Assembly (NCBI GenBank): GCA_943788095.1
Contig: CALSOZ010000001.1
Span: 310,001-374,000, forward strand
Reading direction: 5' to 3'
DNA length: 64,000 nucleotides
From: an uncultured Flavobacteriaceae bacterium
Lineage (GTDB): Bacteria; Bacteroidota; Bacteroidia; Flavobacteriales; Flavobacteriaceae
A model generated the notes under the pieces. That model was not told where the DNA came from. It ran no database searches and saw nothing but the letters and a program-made list of their open reading frames with translations. Every line of letters starts with the position of its first letter. Position 1 is the first letter of the stretch. This document shows positions 35,450 through 44,238 of the stretch, in pieces. The position numbers and the translations under genes are program-made.

Positions 35450-35845
35450 TTGAAACGCGCCCTACCGTTATTTTTTCTTTCCTTGTTTTGTTTCTCAACA
35501 CTACAGTCTGTAATTCCCTATTTCGAATACGTCTTTAATTATGAGTACATTGCTAAAGTTCTGTGTATTAACAAAGAGACTGTAGAACTCAACTGTAACG
35601 GAAAATGTCACCTAAAGAAACAGCTATTGAAGACCGTTAGTGATTCCAAAACCAAGAACCAGAAAAGGGTTCATGACATCAAATTTGACCAACGACTTTT
35701 GATTTTAGTAAAATTACAGCATCCATTCTTACGGATGGAAAGAAGAGGTCTTAAACCCAAGGGCTTATATTTTGAAAATCTGAATCAAAACAGGGCTTCT
35801 AAACCTCCAACACCGCCTCCCAAATTTTATTTATTGTCCATGTAA
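35450..35845 (+). CDS. Small exported protein with CxGKCHL motif (131 aa)
   Basis: It starts with TTG and reads a signal-type N-terminus (KRALPLFFLSLFCFSTLQSVIPYF), then YEYIAKVLCINKETVELNCNGKCHLKKQL, a basic middle and a Pro-rich tail. The three clustered Cys with adjacent His (LC-x(n)-NCNGKCH) look like a metal-binding site. Similar small proteins occur in Bacteroidota next to metal-related TonB receptors or outer-membrane proteins. Here it lies 34 bp upstream of an outer-membrane transporter-family pseudogene, so it is probably the intact partner of a broken pair. Function is not known. Confidence 0.72.
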   Translation: MKRALPLFFLSLFCFSTLQSVIPYFEYVFNYEYIAKVLCINKETVELNCNGKCHLKKQLLKTVSDSKTKNQKRVHDIKFDQRLLILVKLQHPFLRMERRGLKPKGLYFENLNQNRASKPPTPPPKFYLLSM

Positions 35846-35879
35846 AAAGTCAATAAATATAAATATTAAATAAATTTTA

Positions 35880-36703
35880 ATGAATAAATTATTTTTCCCA
35901 TTTCTGGGAACACTCTTGCTATGCACCACTTCTAGCATCGCGCAAGATTCACTATGGACTTCTTCAAGACCTGATGGTCACGCACCAATGAGCGTTATGG
36001 GAGATCATACGCACAATAAAGGTGAGCTTATGTTTTCGTACCGAAGTATGCTAATGTCAATGAAAGGCACAATTTCTAACAGCAGCCGTGTCAACAATGA
36101 AACCATCTACGAAACCTATATGGTGAGTCCTCAAGATATGCAAATGCAAATGCATATGATTGGCGCTATGTTTGCGCCATCAGAGAAATTAACATTGGCA
36201 GTCATGGCCAACTATCGTTTAAACACCATGGATTTAAAAACTAAAATGGGGGTCGATTTCACAACGGAATCCGGCGGTTTTGGGGATGTTTTATTAACGG
36301 GTTTATTCCAAGTATTCAATCGACCTATCGATTTAGGCTCGGAACCAATTCTCAAAACTATTCTTTAGGCAATCGATTTGATTTTGTAGGATGGGGAGCC
36401 CTCAAAGCGACGGATTATTTGAGTGTGTCAACAAGTGTTAGTTATTTTAATCTAGGTGAAATAAACGGAAAAGATTCTGATTTGAACCCACTGATGATGC
36501 CTTTATTTAATACGGTCAATTCTGGAAGAAGTCAATGGGATTTAGGGATTGGAGCGAATGTTTTATTTTTAAATGAAGCCTTGAAAAACCTCCGAATCGC
36601 TGCAGAAGTCAAAGTGCCAATTGCTCAAGATGTTTCTGGTATCCAGATGCGCAAAAAATGGTTGGTTACTTTAGGAATTCAATATGCTTTAGGACACAAT
36701 TAG
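35880..36703 (+). pseudogene. Outer-membrane transporter-family protein (MetA-pathway/'transporter' type), broken by internal deletion and frameshift
   Basis: The first frame (35880-36368) has a signal peptide and family blocks SVMGDHTHNKGELMFSYR, MQMQMHMIGAMFAPSEKLT and GGFGDVLLTGLFQVF. After about 36325 the +1 frame continues the same family with RLGTNSQNYSLGNRF, VSYFNLGEINGKDSDLNP and IGANVLFLNEALKN, ending LGIQYALGHN at 36703. The middle section of about 50-70 residues expected between these blocks (the Pro-Tyr-Pro-Met-Gln region) is absent. A deletion with a frameshift is therefore more likely than a single-base error. Intact relatives are beta-barrel proteins often linked to metal or organic-compound uptake. 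Confidence 0.8.
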
Positions 36704-36714
36704 TAGTTCCGGAC

Positions 36715-36752
36715 AAAAAAAAGCCTCGAGATAGTCTCGAGGCTTTTTTTTT
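36715..36752. terminator. Bidirectional terminator between the pseudogene and tsf
   Basis: The perfect stem aaaaaagcctcgaga / tctcgaggctttttt with a 3-nt loop is flanked by A and T runs. It can serve the plus-strand pseudogene and the minus-strand tsf. Confidence 0.92.
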
Positions 36753-36768
36753 AGATTTAAAATAGATG

Positions 36769-37734
36769 TTATCCTAGAGATACACGTTTAAAACCAGTGA
36801 TAGATACATCACCAAAACTTTCAACATATTTTGCAACGCTTATCTTATCATCTTTGATAAAGTTTTGATCTAACAAACATTGTTCTTGATCCAATGTTGT
36901 GTTGTCAGAAATGAAACGCTCCATTTTACCAGGTAAAATTTTGTCCCAAATTTGTTCTGGTTTTCCTTCAGCTTTCAATTCTGCTTTTGCAGCGTCTTCA
37001 GCATGTGCTAATGCTTCTGGCGTTAATTGAGCCATAGATATGTACTGAGGAATGTTTTTAAGTGTTTTTCCCAAACGACCTAACTCAATATTGTCTTTTT
37101 CGATCACTGCAATTCTAGCTTCTGTTTCAGAGGCAATGAATGCAGGGTCAAAATCTTTGTATGAAAGTGTAGTAGCTCCCATAGAAGCGACTTGCATCGC
37201 AACGTCTTTTACTAAAACGTCAGCGTTGTCAACTTTAGCAGACAACCCTACAACCGCAGCAATTTTATTGATATGTACATAAGAACCCACATAAGCAGCT
37301 TCAATTTTTTCAAACGCTGTAATGTCTAGTTTTTCACCAATTACACCAGTTTGTTCGATCAATTTTTCAGCAACTGTCATGCCTCCAAAATCCGCCGCTA
37401 AAAAGGCTTCTTTAGAATCTTGATTTAGAGCAATATCTCCAAACTGACTCGCTAGGGCTAAAAAGTTTTCGTTTTTTCCAACAAAATCAGTTTCACATCC
37501 CAAAACGATGGCTACACCAACCGTATTGTCCGCATTAATTTTTGCAACGGCAGCGCCTTCAGAAGAGTCACGATCGGCTCTATTAGCAGCTACTTTTTGA
37601 CCTTTTTTGCGAAGGTTATCTATTGCTTTGTCAAAATCGCCTTCGGCTTCAACTAAGGCTTTTTTACAGTCCATCATTCCTGCGCCAGTCGCTTGTCTTA
37701 ATTTATTTACTTCTGCAGCTGTTATTTTTATCAT
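36769..37734 (-). CDS. tsf: Elongation factor Ts
   Basis: The 321-residue protein begins with the UBA-like VNKLRQATGAGMMDCKKALVEAEGDFDKAID, the EF-Tu-contact signature, followed by core repeats with GVAIVLGCETDFVGKN. It is the nucleotide exchange factor for EF-Tu. It is downstream of rpsB, separated by 88 bp that contain an intrinsic terminator, so its dose can be set below that of S2. Confidence 0.96.
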   Translation of the reverse strand: MIKITAAEVNKLRQATGAGMMDCKKALVEAEGDFDKAIDNLRKKGQKVAANRADRDSSEGAAVAKINADNTVGVAIVLGCETDFVGKNENFLALASQFGDIALNQDSKEAFLAADFGGMTVAEKLIEQTGVIGEKLDITAFEKIEAAYVGSYVHINKIAAVVGLSAKVDNADVLVKDVAMQVASMGATTLSYKDFDPAFIASETEARIAVIEKDNIELGRLGKTLKNIPQYISMAQLTPEALAHAEDAAKAELKAEGKPEQIWDKILPGKMERFISDNTTLDQEQCLLDQNFIKDDKISVAKYVESFGDVSITGFKRVSLG

Positions 37735-37747
37735 GATCTAATAGTTT

Positions 37748-37792
37748 AAAAAAAGTCGTTAAAATTTTCCGTGAGAAGAACTTAACGACTTT
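37748..37792 (-). terminator. Internal terminator between rpsB and tsf
   Basis: On the minus strand an 11-pair perfect stem aaagtcgttaa / ttaacgactt t with a 19-nt loop ends in a run of seven T residues, in the rpsB-tsf gap. It probably attenuates read-through into tsf. Confidence 0.7.
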
Positions 37793-37822
37793 ATTATTGC
37801 TTAATTACTTATAATTGATTTG

Positions 37823-38758
37823 TTATTTTTTTTCTTCCTTTGCAGCTTCAACAACTGGTGCTTCAACAACTGGTGCCTCAACTACTACCTTTGCTTCTTT
37901 TTTAGCTTTGACTGCTTTTTTAGCCGCTGCTTTTTTAGCCTTAGGCGCTTCTTTAGTTTCTACTTTTGCTTCAGCTTTTACTTCTGGTGCCTCAACTACT
38001 ACCTTTGCTTCAGCTTTTACTTCTTTAGAAGCTTCCGATGCTTTTACAGCATCTTGGGTATCCTTTTCAGCTTTTCTTGCCGCTAAACCTTCAGCAATTG
38101 CATCAGTTACATTGGTAAGGATTTTTTCGATTGATTTCGAAGCATCGTCATTTGCAGGGATTACATAATCCACTTGACGTGGGTCGGAGTTGGTGTCCAC
38201 CATTGCAAAGATTGGAATGTTTAATTTTTGTGCTTCTTTAATCGCGATGTGTTCACGTTTAATATCAATAACAAATAAGGCACCTGGAAGACGTGTCATG
38301 TCAGAAATTGAACCTAAATTTTTCTCTAACTTAGCACGTAAACGATCTACTTGTAAACGTTCTTTTTTGGAAAGCGTTAAAAACGTACCGTCTTTTTTCA
38401 TACGATCAATCGTTGCCATTTTTTTAACGGCTTTACGGATCGTTACAAAGTTAGTTAACATTCCACCAGGCCATCTTTCTGTAATGTATGGCATGTTGAC
38501 GTTTCCTGCTTTTTCAGAGACGATGTCTTTTGCTTGTTTTTTAGTAGCAACAAATAAAATTTTACGACCTGAGACTGCTATTTTTGCTAAAGCTTCAGAA
38601 GCTTCTTCAAGTTTTGCAGCTGTTTTATATAGGTTAATGATATGAATACCATTTCGCTCCATATAAATGTAAGGAGCCATGTTTGGATCCCATTTTCTAG
38701 TTAGGTGACCGAAGTGTACACCGCTATCTAATAATTCTTTTACTTCTACTAATGCCAT
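37823..38758 (-). CDS. rpsB: 30S ribosomal protein S2 with long Ala/Lys/Val C-terminal extension
   Basis: The family start MALVEVKELLDSGVHFGHLTRKW lies at 38758 (the track start at 38791 is over-long), giving 311 residues. The core to about residue 230 has KRWPGGMLTNFVTIRK-like and GALFVIDIKREHIAIKEAQKL blocks. The last 80 residues are a low-complexity tail of alternating acidic and basic repeats (EAKVVVEAP, KAEAKV, APVVEA), encoded by visibly duplicated DNA around 37850-38020. S2 is an essential small-subunit protein. An inverted repeat 33 bp upstream may be a regulatory leader. Confidence 0.94.
   Translation of the reverse strand: MALVEVKELLDSGVHFGHLTRKWDPNMAPYIYMERNGIHIINLYKTAAKLEEASEALAKIAVSGRKILFVATKKQAKDIVSEKAGNVNMPYITERWPGGMLTNFVTIRKAVKKMATIDRMKKDGTFLTLSKKERLQVDRLRAKLEKNLGSISDMTRLPGALFVIDIKREHIAIKEAQKLNIPIFAMVDTNSDPRQVDYVIPANDDASKSIEKILTNVTDAIAEGLAARKAEKDTQDAVKASEASKEVKAEAKVVVEAPEVKAEAKVETKEAPKAKKAAAKKAVKAKKEAKVVVEAPVVEAPVVEAAKEEKK
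37845..38020 (-). repeat. Internal repeats encoding the S2 C-terminal tail
   Basis: The unit ggtgcctcaactactacctttgcttc (minus-strand EAKVVVEAP) occurs twice, and caacaactggtgcttc-like units recur next to it. These direct repeats can change copy number by slippage without breaking the frame. Confidence 0.65.
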
Positions 38759-38790
38759 TTTGTAATAGTTTACGTTCTGTTGAATTAGCA

Positions 38791-38825
38791 ATGATTAAGT
38801 GACTTTTATTTTAGGCCTTAATCAT
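38791..38825 (-). promoter_or_regulatory. Inverted repeat upstream of rpsB (candidate leader hairpin)
   Basis: A perfect nine-base inverted repeat, atgattaag ... cttaatcat, spaced by 17 nt lies 33 bp upstream of the rpsB ATG in the rpsI-rpsB gap. There is no T run, so it is not a terminator. S2 commonly regulates its own mRNA through leader structures, which makes an autoregulatory site plausible but unproven. Confidence 0.4.
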
Positions 38826-38894
38826 TTAGATGCTAAACTAAGTCTTGGTAGTTGGCCCACCATAGACAACAATAACTGGTTTAAATTTAAAATA

Positions 38895-39281
38895 TTAACG
38901 TTTAGAGAATTGGAATTTTTTACGCGCTTTTTTCTGTCCGAATTTTTTACGCTCCACCATTCTTGGATCTCTTGTTAATAAGCCTTCTGGTTTCAGAACT
39001 CCTCTGTTTTCTTCATCCAATTCGCACATGGCGCGAGACAAAGCTAAACGAATTGCTTCTGCTTGACCTGTAATACCACCACCAAATACATTTACTTTTA
39101 CATCAAAAGAACCTTCGTTGTCAGTCAATGCTAACGGTTGGTTTACTTTGTATTGTAAAGTTGCAGATGGGAAGTAGTCATTAACATCTTTTTTGTTGAC
39201 GGTTATTTTTCCTTTTCCAGGAGATAAATAAATACGTGCAACAGCCGTTTTTCTACGACCAATTTTGTGAATAACTTCCAT
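38895..39281 (-). CDS. rpsI: 30S ribosomal protein S9
   Basis: The 128-residue protein opens [23 protein letters not shown] and ends with the basic [30 protein letters not shown] tail whose last residues contact the P-site tRNA. The gene start overlaps the rplM stop by one base, the universal L13-S9 pair. Confidence 0.96.
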   Translation of the reverse strand: MEVIHKIGRRKTAVARIYLSPGKGKITVNKKDVNDYFPSATLQYKVNQPLALTDNEGSFDVKVNVFGGGITGQAEAIRLALSRAMCELDEENRGVLKPEGLLTRDPRMVERKKFGQKKARKKFQFSKR

Positions 39282-39736
39282 TAGTTAATTTCGTTTAATT
39301 GCATTGTTTTTGGCTTTTGAGCTTCATGAGAATGCGCAGCACCAACAACAACGTTTAGGTTACGGAATAAAGCAGCACCTAATTTGTTTTTAGGGAGCAT
39401 TCCTTTTACTGATTTTTCAACTAACCTTGCAGGATCCTTAGAAAATAATTCTGTAGCAGTTAGCGATCTTTGACCACCTGGATAGCCGGTATGACGAATG
39501 TAAGATTTGTCAGTCCATTTGTTTCCAGATAGGTTGATTTTTTCTGAATTGATAACAATGACGTTATCTCCACAATCTACGTGTGGGGTAAAGTTAGGCT
39601 TGTGCTTACCTCTTAAAAGTATTGCGACTCTTGAAGCTAAACGCCCTAACGTTTGTCCTTCAGCATCTATCAAAACCCACTCCTTATTTACAGTAGCTTT
39701 GCTGGCTGAAATTGTTTTGTAACTTAATGTATCCAC
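39281..39736 (-). CDS. rplM: 50S ribosomal protein L13
   Basis: A 151-residue protein with [47 protein letters not shown], the L13 core, and a C-terminal [24 protein letters not shown]. It is one of the early-assembling large-subunit proteins. It heads the rplM-rpsI operon, and the promoter is visible about 50 bp upstream. Confidence 0.96.
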   Translation of the reverse strand: MDTLSYKTISASKATVNKEWVLIDAEGQTLGRLASRVAILLRGKHKPNFTPHVDCGDNVIVINSEKINLSGNKWTDKSYIRHTGYPGGQRSLTATELFSKDPARLVEKSVKGMLPKNKLGAALFRNLNVVVGAAHSHEAQKPKTMQLNEIN

Positions 39737-39785
39737 ACTAATTAGTTTTTACTTATTAAACATTCCTCCCTTAAAAAAGAGTTTG

Positions 39786-39816
39786 CAAATCTACAATTAT
39801 AAATTGTTATTAACAA
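39786..39816 (-). promoter_or_regulatory. Promoter of the rplM-rpsI operon
   Basis: TTG, 20 nt, then TAGATTTG on the minus strand: both parts of the Bacteroidota housekeeping promoter (TTG ... TAnnTTTG). It ends 50 bp before the rplM start. Confidence 0.65.
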
Positions 39817-39984
39817 AATCTATTTTGGGTTTATTTTTAGATTGATTCTTAAGTGTTTTGCCTTTCAATTTAAGAGATAAGTTCTTTTTTTAATCCGATC
39901 TATTTAAACTTTAACAATTTTTTTCGGTTATTTATAAAATACATTTTTCATATTTGTATCCCCAGCTATCTTAAATATCACTTG

Positions 39985-42606
39985 ATGCAGCCTTGCAAAT
40001 CCATCTATTGTCTTTTATTTTTTTCTTCTTTTAATCTGATAGCTCAACAGCTGCCGGACGCATCTCCCAAAAAATATGATACTCTCGAAATTAAGCCCTC
40101 CTCTGCTCCTGTGATTGATGGAGCCCTTAATGATTCTGTATGGAATTCTGTTGAATGGGGAAGTGATTTTATTGAGGTTGACCCCGATGAAAACACGCCA
40201 GCAACAGTACAAACTAAATTTAAGATAGTTTACGACCAAAAGTATATATACATCGCGCTAAAAGCCCTTGACCCAGAACCAGAAACCATTACTAAACGAC
40301 TTTCGAGGCGTGATGGATTTGTAGGCGATCGAATCAATGTCCTAATAGATAGTTATCACGATTTAAGAACCGCTTTCTTATTCACAGTTACCGCAGCAGG
40401 TGTTCGAGGGGATGAATTTGTCACCGATAATGGAGATGATATTGACGAAAGCTGGAATCCTATATGGAGTACGAAAGCACTTATAGATGACCAAGGTTGG
40501 AGCGCCGAAATGAGAATTCCTTTAAGTCAGTTGCGATTTAGCAACGATCAGAATCAGGTTTGGGGGCTCAATGTCGTTCGAAACTATTTTAGTAAAAATG
40601 AAAGTTCTGCTTGGGATCGAATCCCTTTAGGGTCTGCAGGCTGGGTAAGCGAAGCAGGAGAACTGCACGGACTTAAAAACATAACCCCTCAAAAACAAAT
40701 TGAAATTCAACCTTTCACAGTCGCCTTATTAGATCGTTATGAACCAGAAACAGGAAACCCTTATAAGGATGGAAATGATTTTAACATCAACGCTGGATTA
40801 GATGCCAAGATTGGGATTACAAATGATTTGACGCTCGACGTCACTATCAATCCCGATTTTGGACAAGTCGAAGCAGATCCTGCCGCCATCAATTTGGACG
40901 GGTTTGAAATATTTAACCGTGAACAACGTCCATTTTTTGTAGAAAATAAAAACATCTTTGACTATCAATTTGCACGGAACCGTAATAACTTATTTTTCTC
41001 TCGACGTATTGGAAGATCCCCTCAAGTCTCTCCCGAAATCCCAAATGGATCCTTTGTTGATCAACCTCAAAACACCACCATTTTAGGAGCTGCAAAATTT
41101 AGCGGTAAAACCAAAAATGGCTGGTCCATTGGGCTTTTAGAAAGCATGACTTCTAAAGAGTATGCAGCTATTAGCGACGCTGGCCAAACCTCAAAAAGTC
41201 TTGCAGAGCCGTTTACCAATTACTTGGTTGGACGTGTTCAAAAAGATTTAAATGAAAAAAACACATTTTTAGGCGGCATGTTTACCGCGACGAATCGACG
41301 TCTCACACCTGAAGTGTCTGAATTAAGGAAATCAGCCTATTCTGGGGGGATAGATTTTAAGCATCAATGGAAAAACAGAGCCTATTTTATAGAAGCCAAT
41401 ATGGTGATGAGTCATGTTATAGGGAGTAAAGAAGCAATCAAAAACACACAAGAAAATTTAACCCATTTATTCAATAGAGTCGATGCAAGTCATTTAGAGG
41501 TAGATCCAAATCGAACCTCTTTAACAGGGACAGGAGGTCTTTTTTCTATTGGGAAAACGGGCGGAAAGCATTGGACCTATAACGGAGGATTTAAGTGGGT
41601 CTCCCCAGAACTAGAGTTGAATGATGTTGGGTTTTTGAGAAATGCAGACGAGATGATTCAATATGCGAATTTAAGGTACAGAAGCATCAAACCCACAGGG
41701 GTTTTTAGGGATTATAATGTACATTTTAATCAATTCTCCGCTTTTGATTTTGAGGGAAATTATAATAGAATCCAATATGAGTTGAAGGGTTCTGCGAGTT
41801 TTACTAATAATTGGGGAGTCGATTTTGGTGTGGCTCACAAACCACATATTTACTCAAACAGTATTTTAAGAGGTGGTCCACGCTGGCGTTTTTCAGAAGA
41901 AAAATTTCAATACTTTTTTGTGGGATCCGATCGTCGTAAAAAACTACATGGGGTTCTTGGACTGATTAATTCACGTGCCAAAGAAGATAATTTTTCGTTC
42001 ACAAAGTTTGAGTCCGAGCTAAGTTACCAGCCAACCAATGCGCTTAATATTTCATTAGCCACCGAATATAGTTTGAACCCAAGTAAAACACAATATGTCA
42101 CTCAGAAAGATTATAATGCCTCCACTCGATATGTTTTGGGAACCATAGACAATCAAACCCTCTCAGCATCGATTCGATTGGACTATACGATCAATCCTAA
42201 TTTATCGATTCAATATTACGGTCAGCCCTTTATTTCTCGGGGACGGTATAGCGAATTTAAATATGTAACCAATGCAGTGGCAGATCATTTAGAGGATCGT
42301 TTTCAAAGGTATGATGCTGATCAAATCAATTTGAATAACGACGACTACCATGTTGATGACAATAAAGATGGCACGATTGATTATAGTTTTGAAAATCCAG
42401 ATTTTTCATACGTCCAATTTAATTCTAATTTAGTTTTAAGATGGGAATACATCCCTGGATCCGAATTATTTTTGGTCTGGTCCCAAGGAGTTTCAGGAAA
42501 TGTTTCAACATCAAAAGGGTTATTTGAAGGCTTTGAGACCGGAGTTTTAGAACAGCGTCCACAAAATATTTTCCTAGTTAAAGCCACCTATCGATTTATT
42601 TTGTAA
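39985..42606 (+). CDS. DUF5916 secreted protein with CBM9-like N-terminus (873 aa)
   Basis: The ATG at 39985 is preferred to the TTG one codon before. A signal peptide (MQPCKSIYCLLFFSSFNLIAQ) is followed by a carbohydrate-binding family 9-like domain (PVIDGALNDSVWNSVEW to about residue 215). The DUF5916 region that follows starts PFTVALLDRYEPE and is a long set of beta strands suggesting an outer-membrane barrel, for instance EQRPFFVENKNIFDYQF and FFSRRIG. It is common in marine Bacteroidota, function unknown. It stands alone between the ribosomal operon and ctaB. Confidence 0.85.
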   Translation: MQPCKSIYCLLFFSSFNLIAQQLPDASPKKYDTLEIKPSSAPVIDGALNDSVWNSVEWGSDFIEVDPDENTPATVQTKFKIVYDQKYIYIALKALDPEPETITKRLSRRDGFVGDRINVLIDSYHDLRTAFLFTVTAAGVRGDEFVTDNGDDIDESWNPIWSTKALIDDQGWSAEMRIPLSQLRFSNDQNQVWGLNVVRNYFSKNESSAWDRIPLGSAGWVSEAGELHGLKNITPQKQIEIQPFTVALLDRYEPETGNPYKDGNDFNINAGLDAKIGITNDLTLDVTINPDFGQVEADPAAINLDGFEIFNREQRPFFVENKNIFDYQFARNRNNLFFSRRIGRSPQVSPEIPNGSFVDQPQNTTILGAAKFSGKTKNGWSIGLLESMTSKEYAAISDAGQTSKSLAEPFTNYLVGRVQKDLNEKNTFLGGMFTATNRRLTPEVSELRKSAYSGGIDFKHQWKNRAYFIEANMVMSHVIGSKEAIKNTQENLTHLFNRVDASHLEVDPNRTSLTGTGGLFSIGKTGGKHWTYNGGFKWVSPELELNDVGFLRNADEMIQYANLRYRSIKPTGVFRDYNVHFNQFSAFDFEGNYNRIQYELKGSASFTNNWGVDFGVAHKPHIYSNSILRGGPRWRFSEEKFQYFFVGSDRRKKLHGVLGLINSRAKEDNFSFTKFESELSYQPTNALNISLATEYSLNPSKTQYVTQKDYNASTRYVLGTIDNQTLSASIRLDYTINPNLSIQYYGQPFISRGRYSEFKYVTNAVADHLEDRFQRYDADQINLNNDDYHVDDNKDGTIDYSFENPDFSYVQFNSNLVLRWEYIPGSELFLVWSQGVSGNVSTSKGLFEGFETGVLEQRPQNIFLVKATYRFIL

Positions 42607-42655
42607 GCAAAAGAAAAAGGGTTCAAAAAGGGGGTGTTTATTTCTTATATTTACA

Positions 42656-42685
42656 TTGCCAAAATAGATTTTAGAAGTATCTTTG
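42656..42685 (+). promoter_or_regulatory. Promoter of the ctaB-cox operon
   Basis: TTG (42656-42658), 19 nt, TATCTTTG (42678-42685): both halves of the Bacteroidota promoter, 29 bp before the ctaB start. Confidence 0.6.
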
Positions 42686-42714
42686 CAGTTCAAATGTGAA
42701 GAAATTTCACCTTT

Positions 42715-43620
42715 ATGTCGAACAATACTTACACATCAATTACAGCAAGCACCTTTCTCTCCAATTTTAAGGCGGTGACTAAAATGGGTTTGTCTATAAG
42801 TGTCGTTTTTTCATCTGTAGCAGGGTATTTATTAGCGGCAGAAACCATCCATTTTCAAACCTTAATTCTTTTGGCGATTGGGGGTTACTTTATGGTTGGT
42901 GCTTCCAATGTGTTTAATCAAATTATAGAACGCGATTTAGATGCACTCATGGATCGCACTAAAAACCGGCCAATACCCTCAGGGCGAATGTCGGTGAATT
43001 ATGCCTTTGTTTTAGCGATTGTATTAACCATAGCTGGCCTGTCTATTTTATACAGTATCAATGAGCGCACGGCTATGTTTGGTGCGATTTCCATCTGCCT
43101 TTATACAAGTGCCTATACACCCTTAAAAACAAAAACACCACTTTCAGTCTTTGTTGGAGCCATCCCCGGAGCCATTCCATTTATGCTAGGATGGGTGGCC
43201 GCCACAGGAACGTTTGGGATTGAACCAGGGGTTTTATTTATGTTACAATTTTTTTGGCAGTTCCCTCACTTTTGGGCCATTGGTTGGTTTTTACATGAGG
43301 ACTATCAGAAAGCGGGGTTTAATATGCTGCCAACAGGAAAGCGCGATAAAGGCACCGCACTCCAAGCGATTATTTACATTGTCTGGACGCTTCTAATTTC
43401 TATCATACCCGTATTTGGGTTCACAGGACAACTTCAATTGTCTATTGTTGCGACAGTCTTGGTGTTTGCTTGTGGCCTCTGGTTTTTGTATTATGGGTTT
43501 CAGCTTTTTAAAAATCAAACCGATAAAGCAGCACGTCAATTGATGTTGGCGAGTGTTGTCTATATTACATTAATTCAAATTATATACATTTCAGATAAAT
43601 TTATCAGACTATGGATTTAA
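42715..43620 (+). CDS. ctaB: Protoheme IX farnesyltransferase (heme O synthase)
   Basis: The 301-residue UbiA-superfamily membrane protein has about nine helices and the prenyl-diphosphate motif NQIIERDLDALMDRTKNRPIPSG (NxxxDxxxD), plus a second acidic loop HEDYQKAGFNMLP. It farnesylates heme b to heme o for cytochrome oxidase. It overlaps the next oxidase subunit gene by 10 bp, so assembly and structural genes are co-translated. Confidence 0.93.
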   Translation: MSNNTYTSITASTFLSNFKAVTKMGLSISVVFSSVAGYLLAAETIHFQTLILLAIGGYFMVGASNVFNQIIERDLDALMDRTKNRPIPSGRMSVNYAFVLAIVLTIAGLSILYSINERTAMFGAISICLYTSAYTPLKTKTPLSVFVGAIPGAIPFMLGWVAATGTFGIEPGVLFMLQFFWQFPHFWAIGWFLHEDYQKAGFNMLPTGKRDKGTALQAIIYIVWTLLISIIPVFGFTGQLQLSIVATVLVFACGLWFLYYGFQLFKNQTDKAARQLMLASVVYITLIQIIYISDKFIRLWI

Positions 43621-44192
43621 CTCAAGGGACTACTCAAGAAAAACAAAAGCGCGCCAAAAAAATGATGTTATGGTTTGGGATTATTTCCTTAATCATGTCT
43701 TTTGCAGGGCTTACAAGTGCATTCATTGTGAGTAGTTCAAGAGAAGATTGGCTTGTTGGATTTGTGCTTCCAAACGCATTTATATACAGTACTCTAATTA
43801 TTCTTTTGAGTAGTATTGTCTTGTACGCAGCCAAACGAGCCTTACGAAAGAATCAAGCCACCACGACAACGTCTCTTTTAATTGGAGCCTTAATTCTTGG
43901 AACCGCGTTTATTTATTCTCAAATCCAAGGGTTTAATCAAATCATTGATTCAGGCTATAATTTTACAGGGCCCACAAGCAACATTACAATGTCCTACATA
44001 TACATTATTGCAGTGGTTCATATCCTGCATGTTTTAGCGGGGATTGTATGTTTAATAGTGGTCATTGTTAATCAATTAAATAAGAAATATTCAGCTGAAG
44101 ATAGACTCGGATTTGATCTTGCTTCTAGCTTCTGGCACTTTGTAGATGTTTTATGGATATATCTCTTTTTCTTTTTATATTTCTTTAACTAA
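43611..44192 (+). CDS. Cytochrome c oxidase subunit III, short form (193 aa)
   Basis: Five membrane helices, starting AKKMMLWFGIISLIMSFAGLTSAFIVSSSR and ending ASSFWHFVDVLWIYLFFFLYFFN, match bacterial five-helix subunit III. The ending FWHFVDVLWI is the family C-terminal signature. It overlaps ctaB by 10 bp and is followed by a second, longer subunit III gene. It stabilises the oxidase core and may help proton uptake. Confidence 0.9.
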   Translation: MDLTQGTTQEKQKRAKKMMLWFGIISLIMSFAGLTSAFIVSSSREDWLVGFVLPNAFIYSTLIILLSSIVLYAAKRALRKNQATTTTSLLIGALILGTAFIYSQIQGFNQIIDSGYNFTGPTSNITMSYIYIIAVVHILHVLAGIVCLIVVIVNQLNKKYSAEDRLGFDLASSFWHFVDVLWIYLFFFLYFFN

Positions 44193-44212
44193 ATAAAATT
44201 CTTATTTTTGCA

Positions 44213-44220
44213 CAACTCAA
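44213..44220 (+). promoter_or_regulatory. -7 promoter element before the long coxIII gene
   Basis: TATTTTTG lies 18 bp before the ATG at 44239, so the second subunit III and the genes after it may have their own start. Confidence 0.45.
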
Positions 44221-44238
44221 AAAAAACAAATCTCATTT

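Noticed and set aside
37815-38168. Plus-strand ORFs of 117 and 88 aa over rpsB.
   Set aside because: They are antisense products of the repeat-rich S2 tail (Ser/Thr/Phe-rich low complexity).
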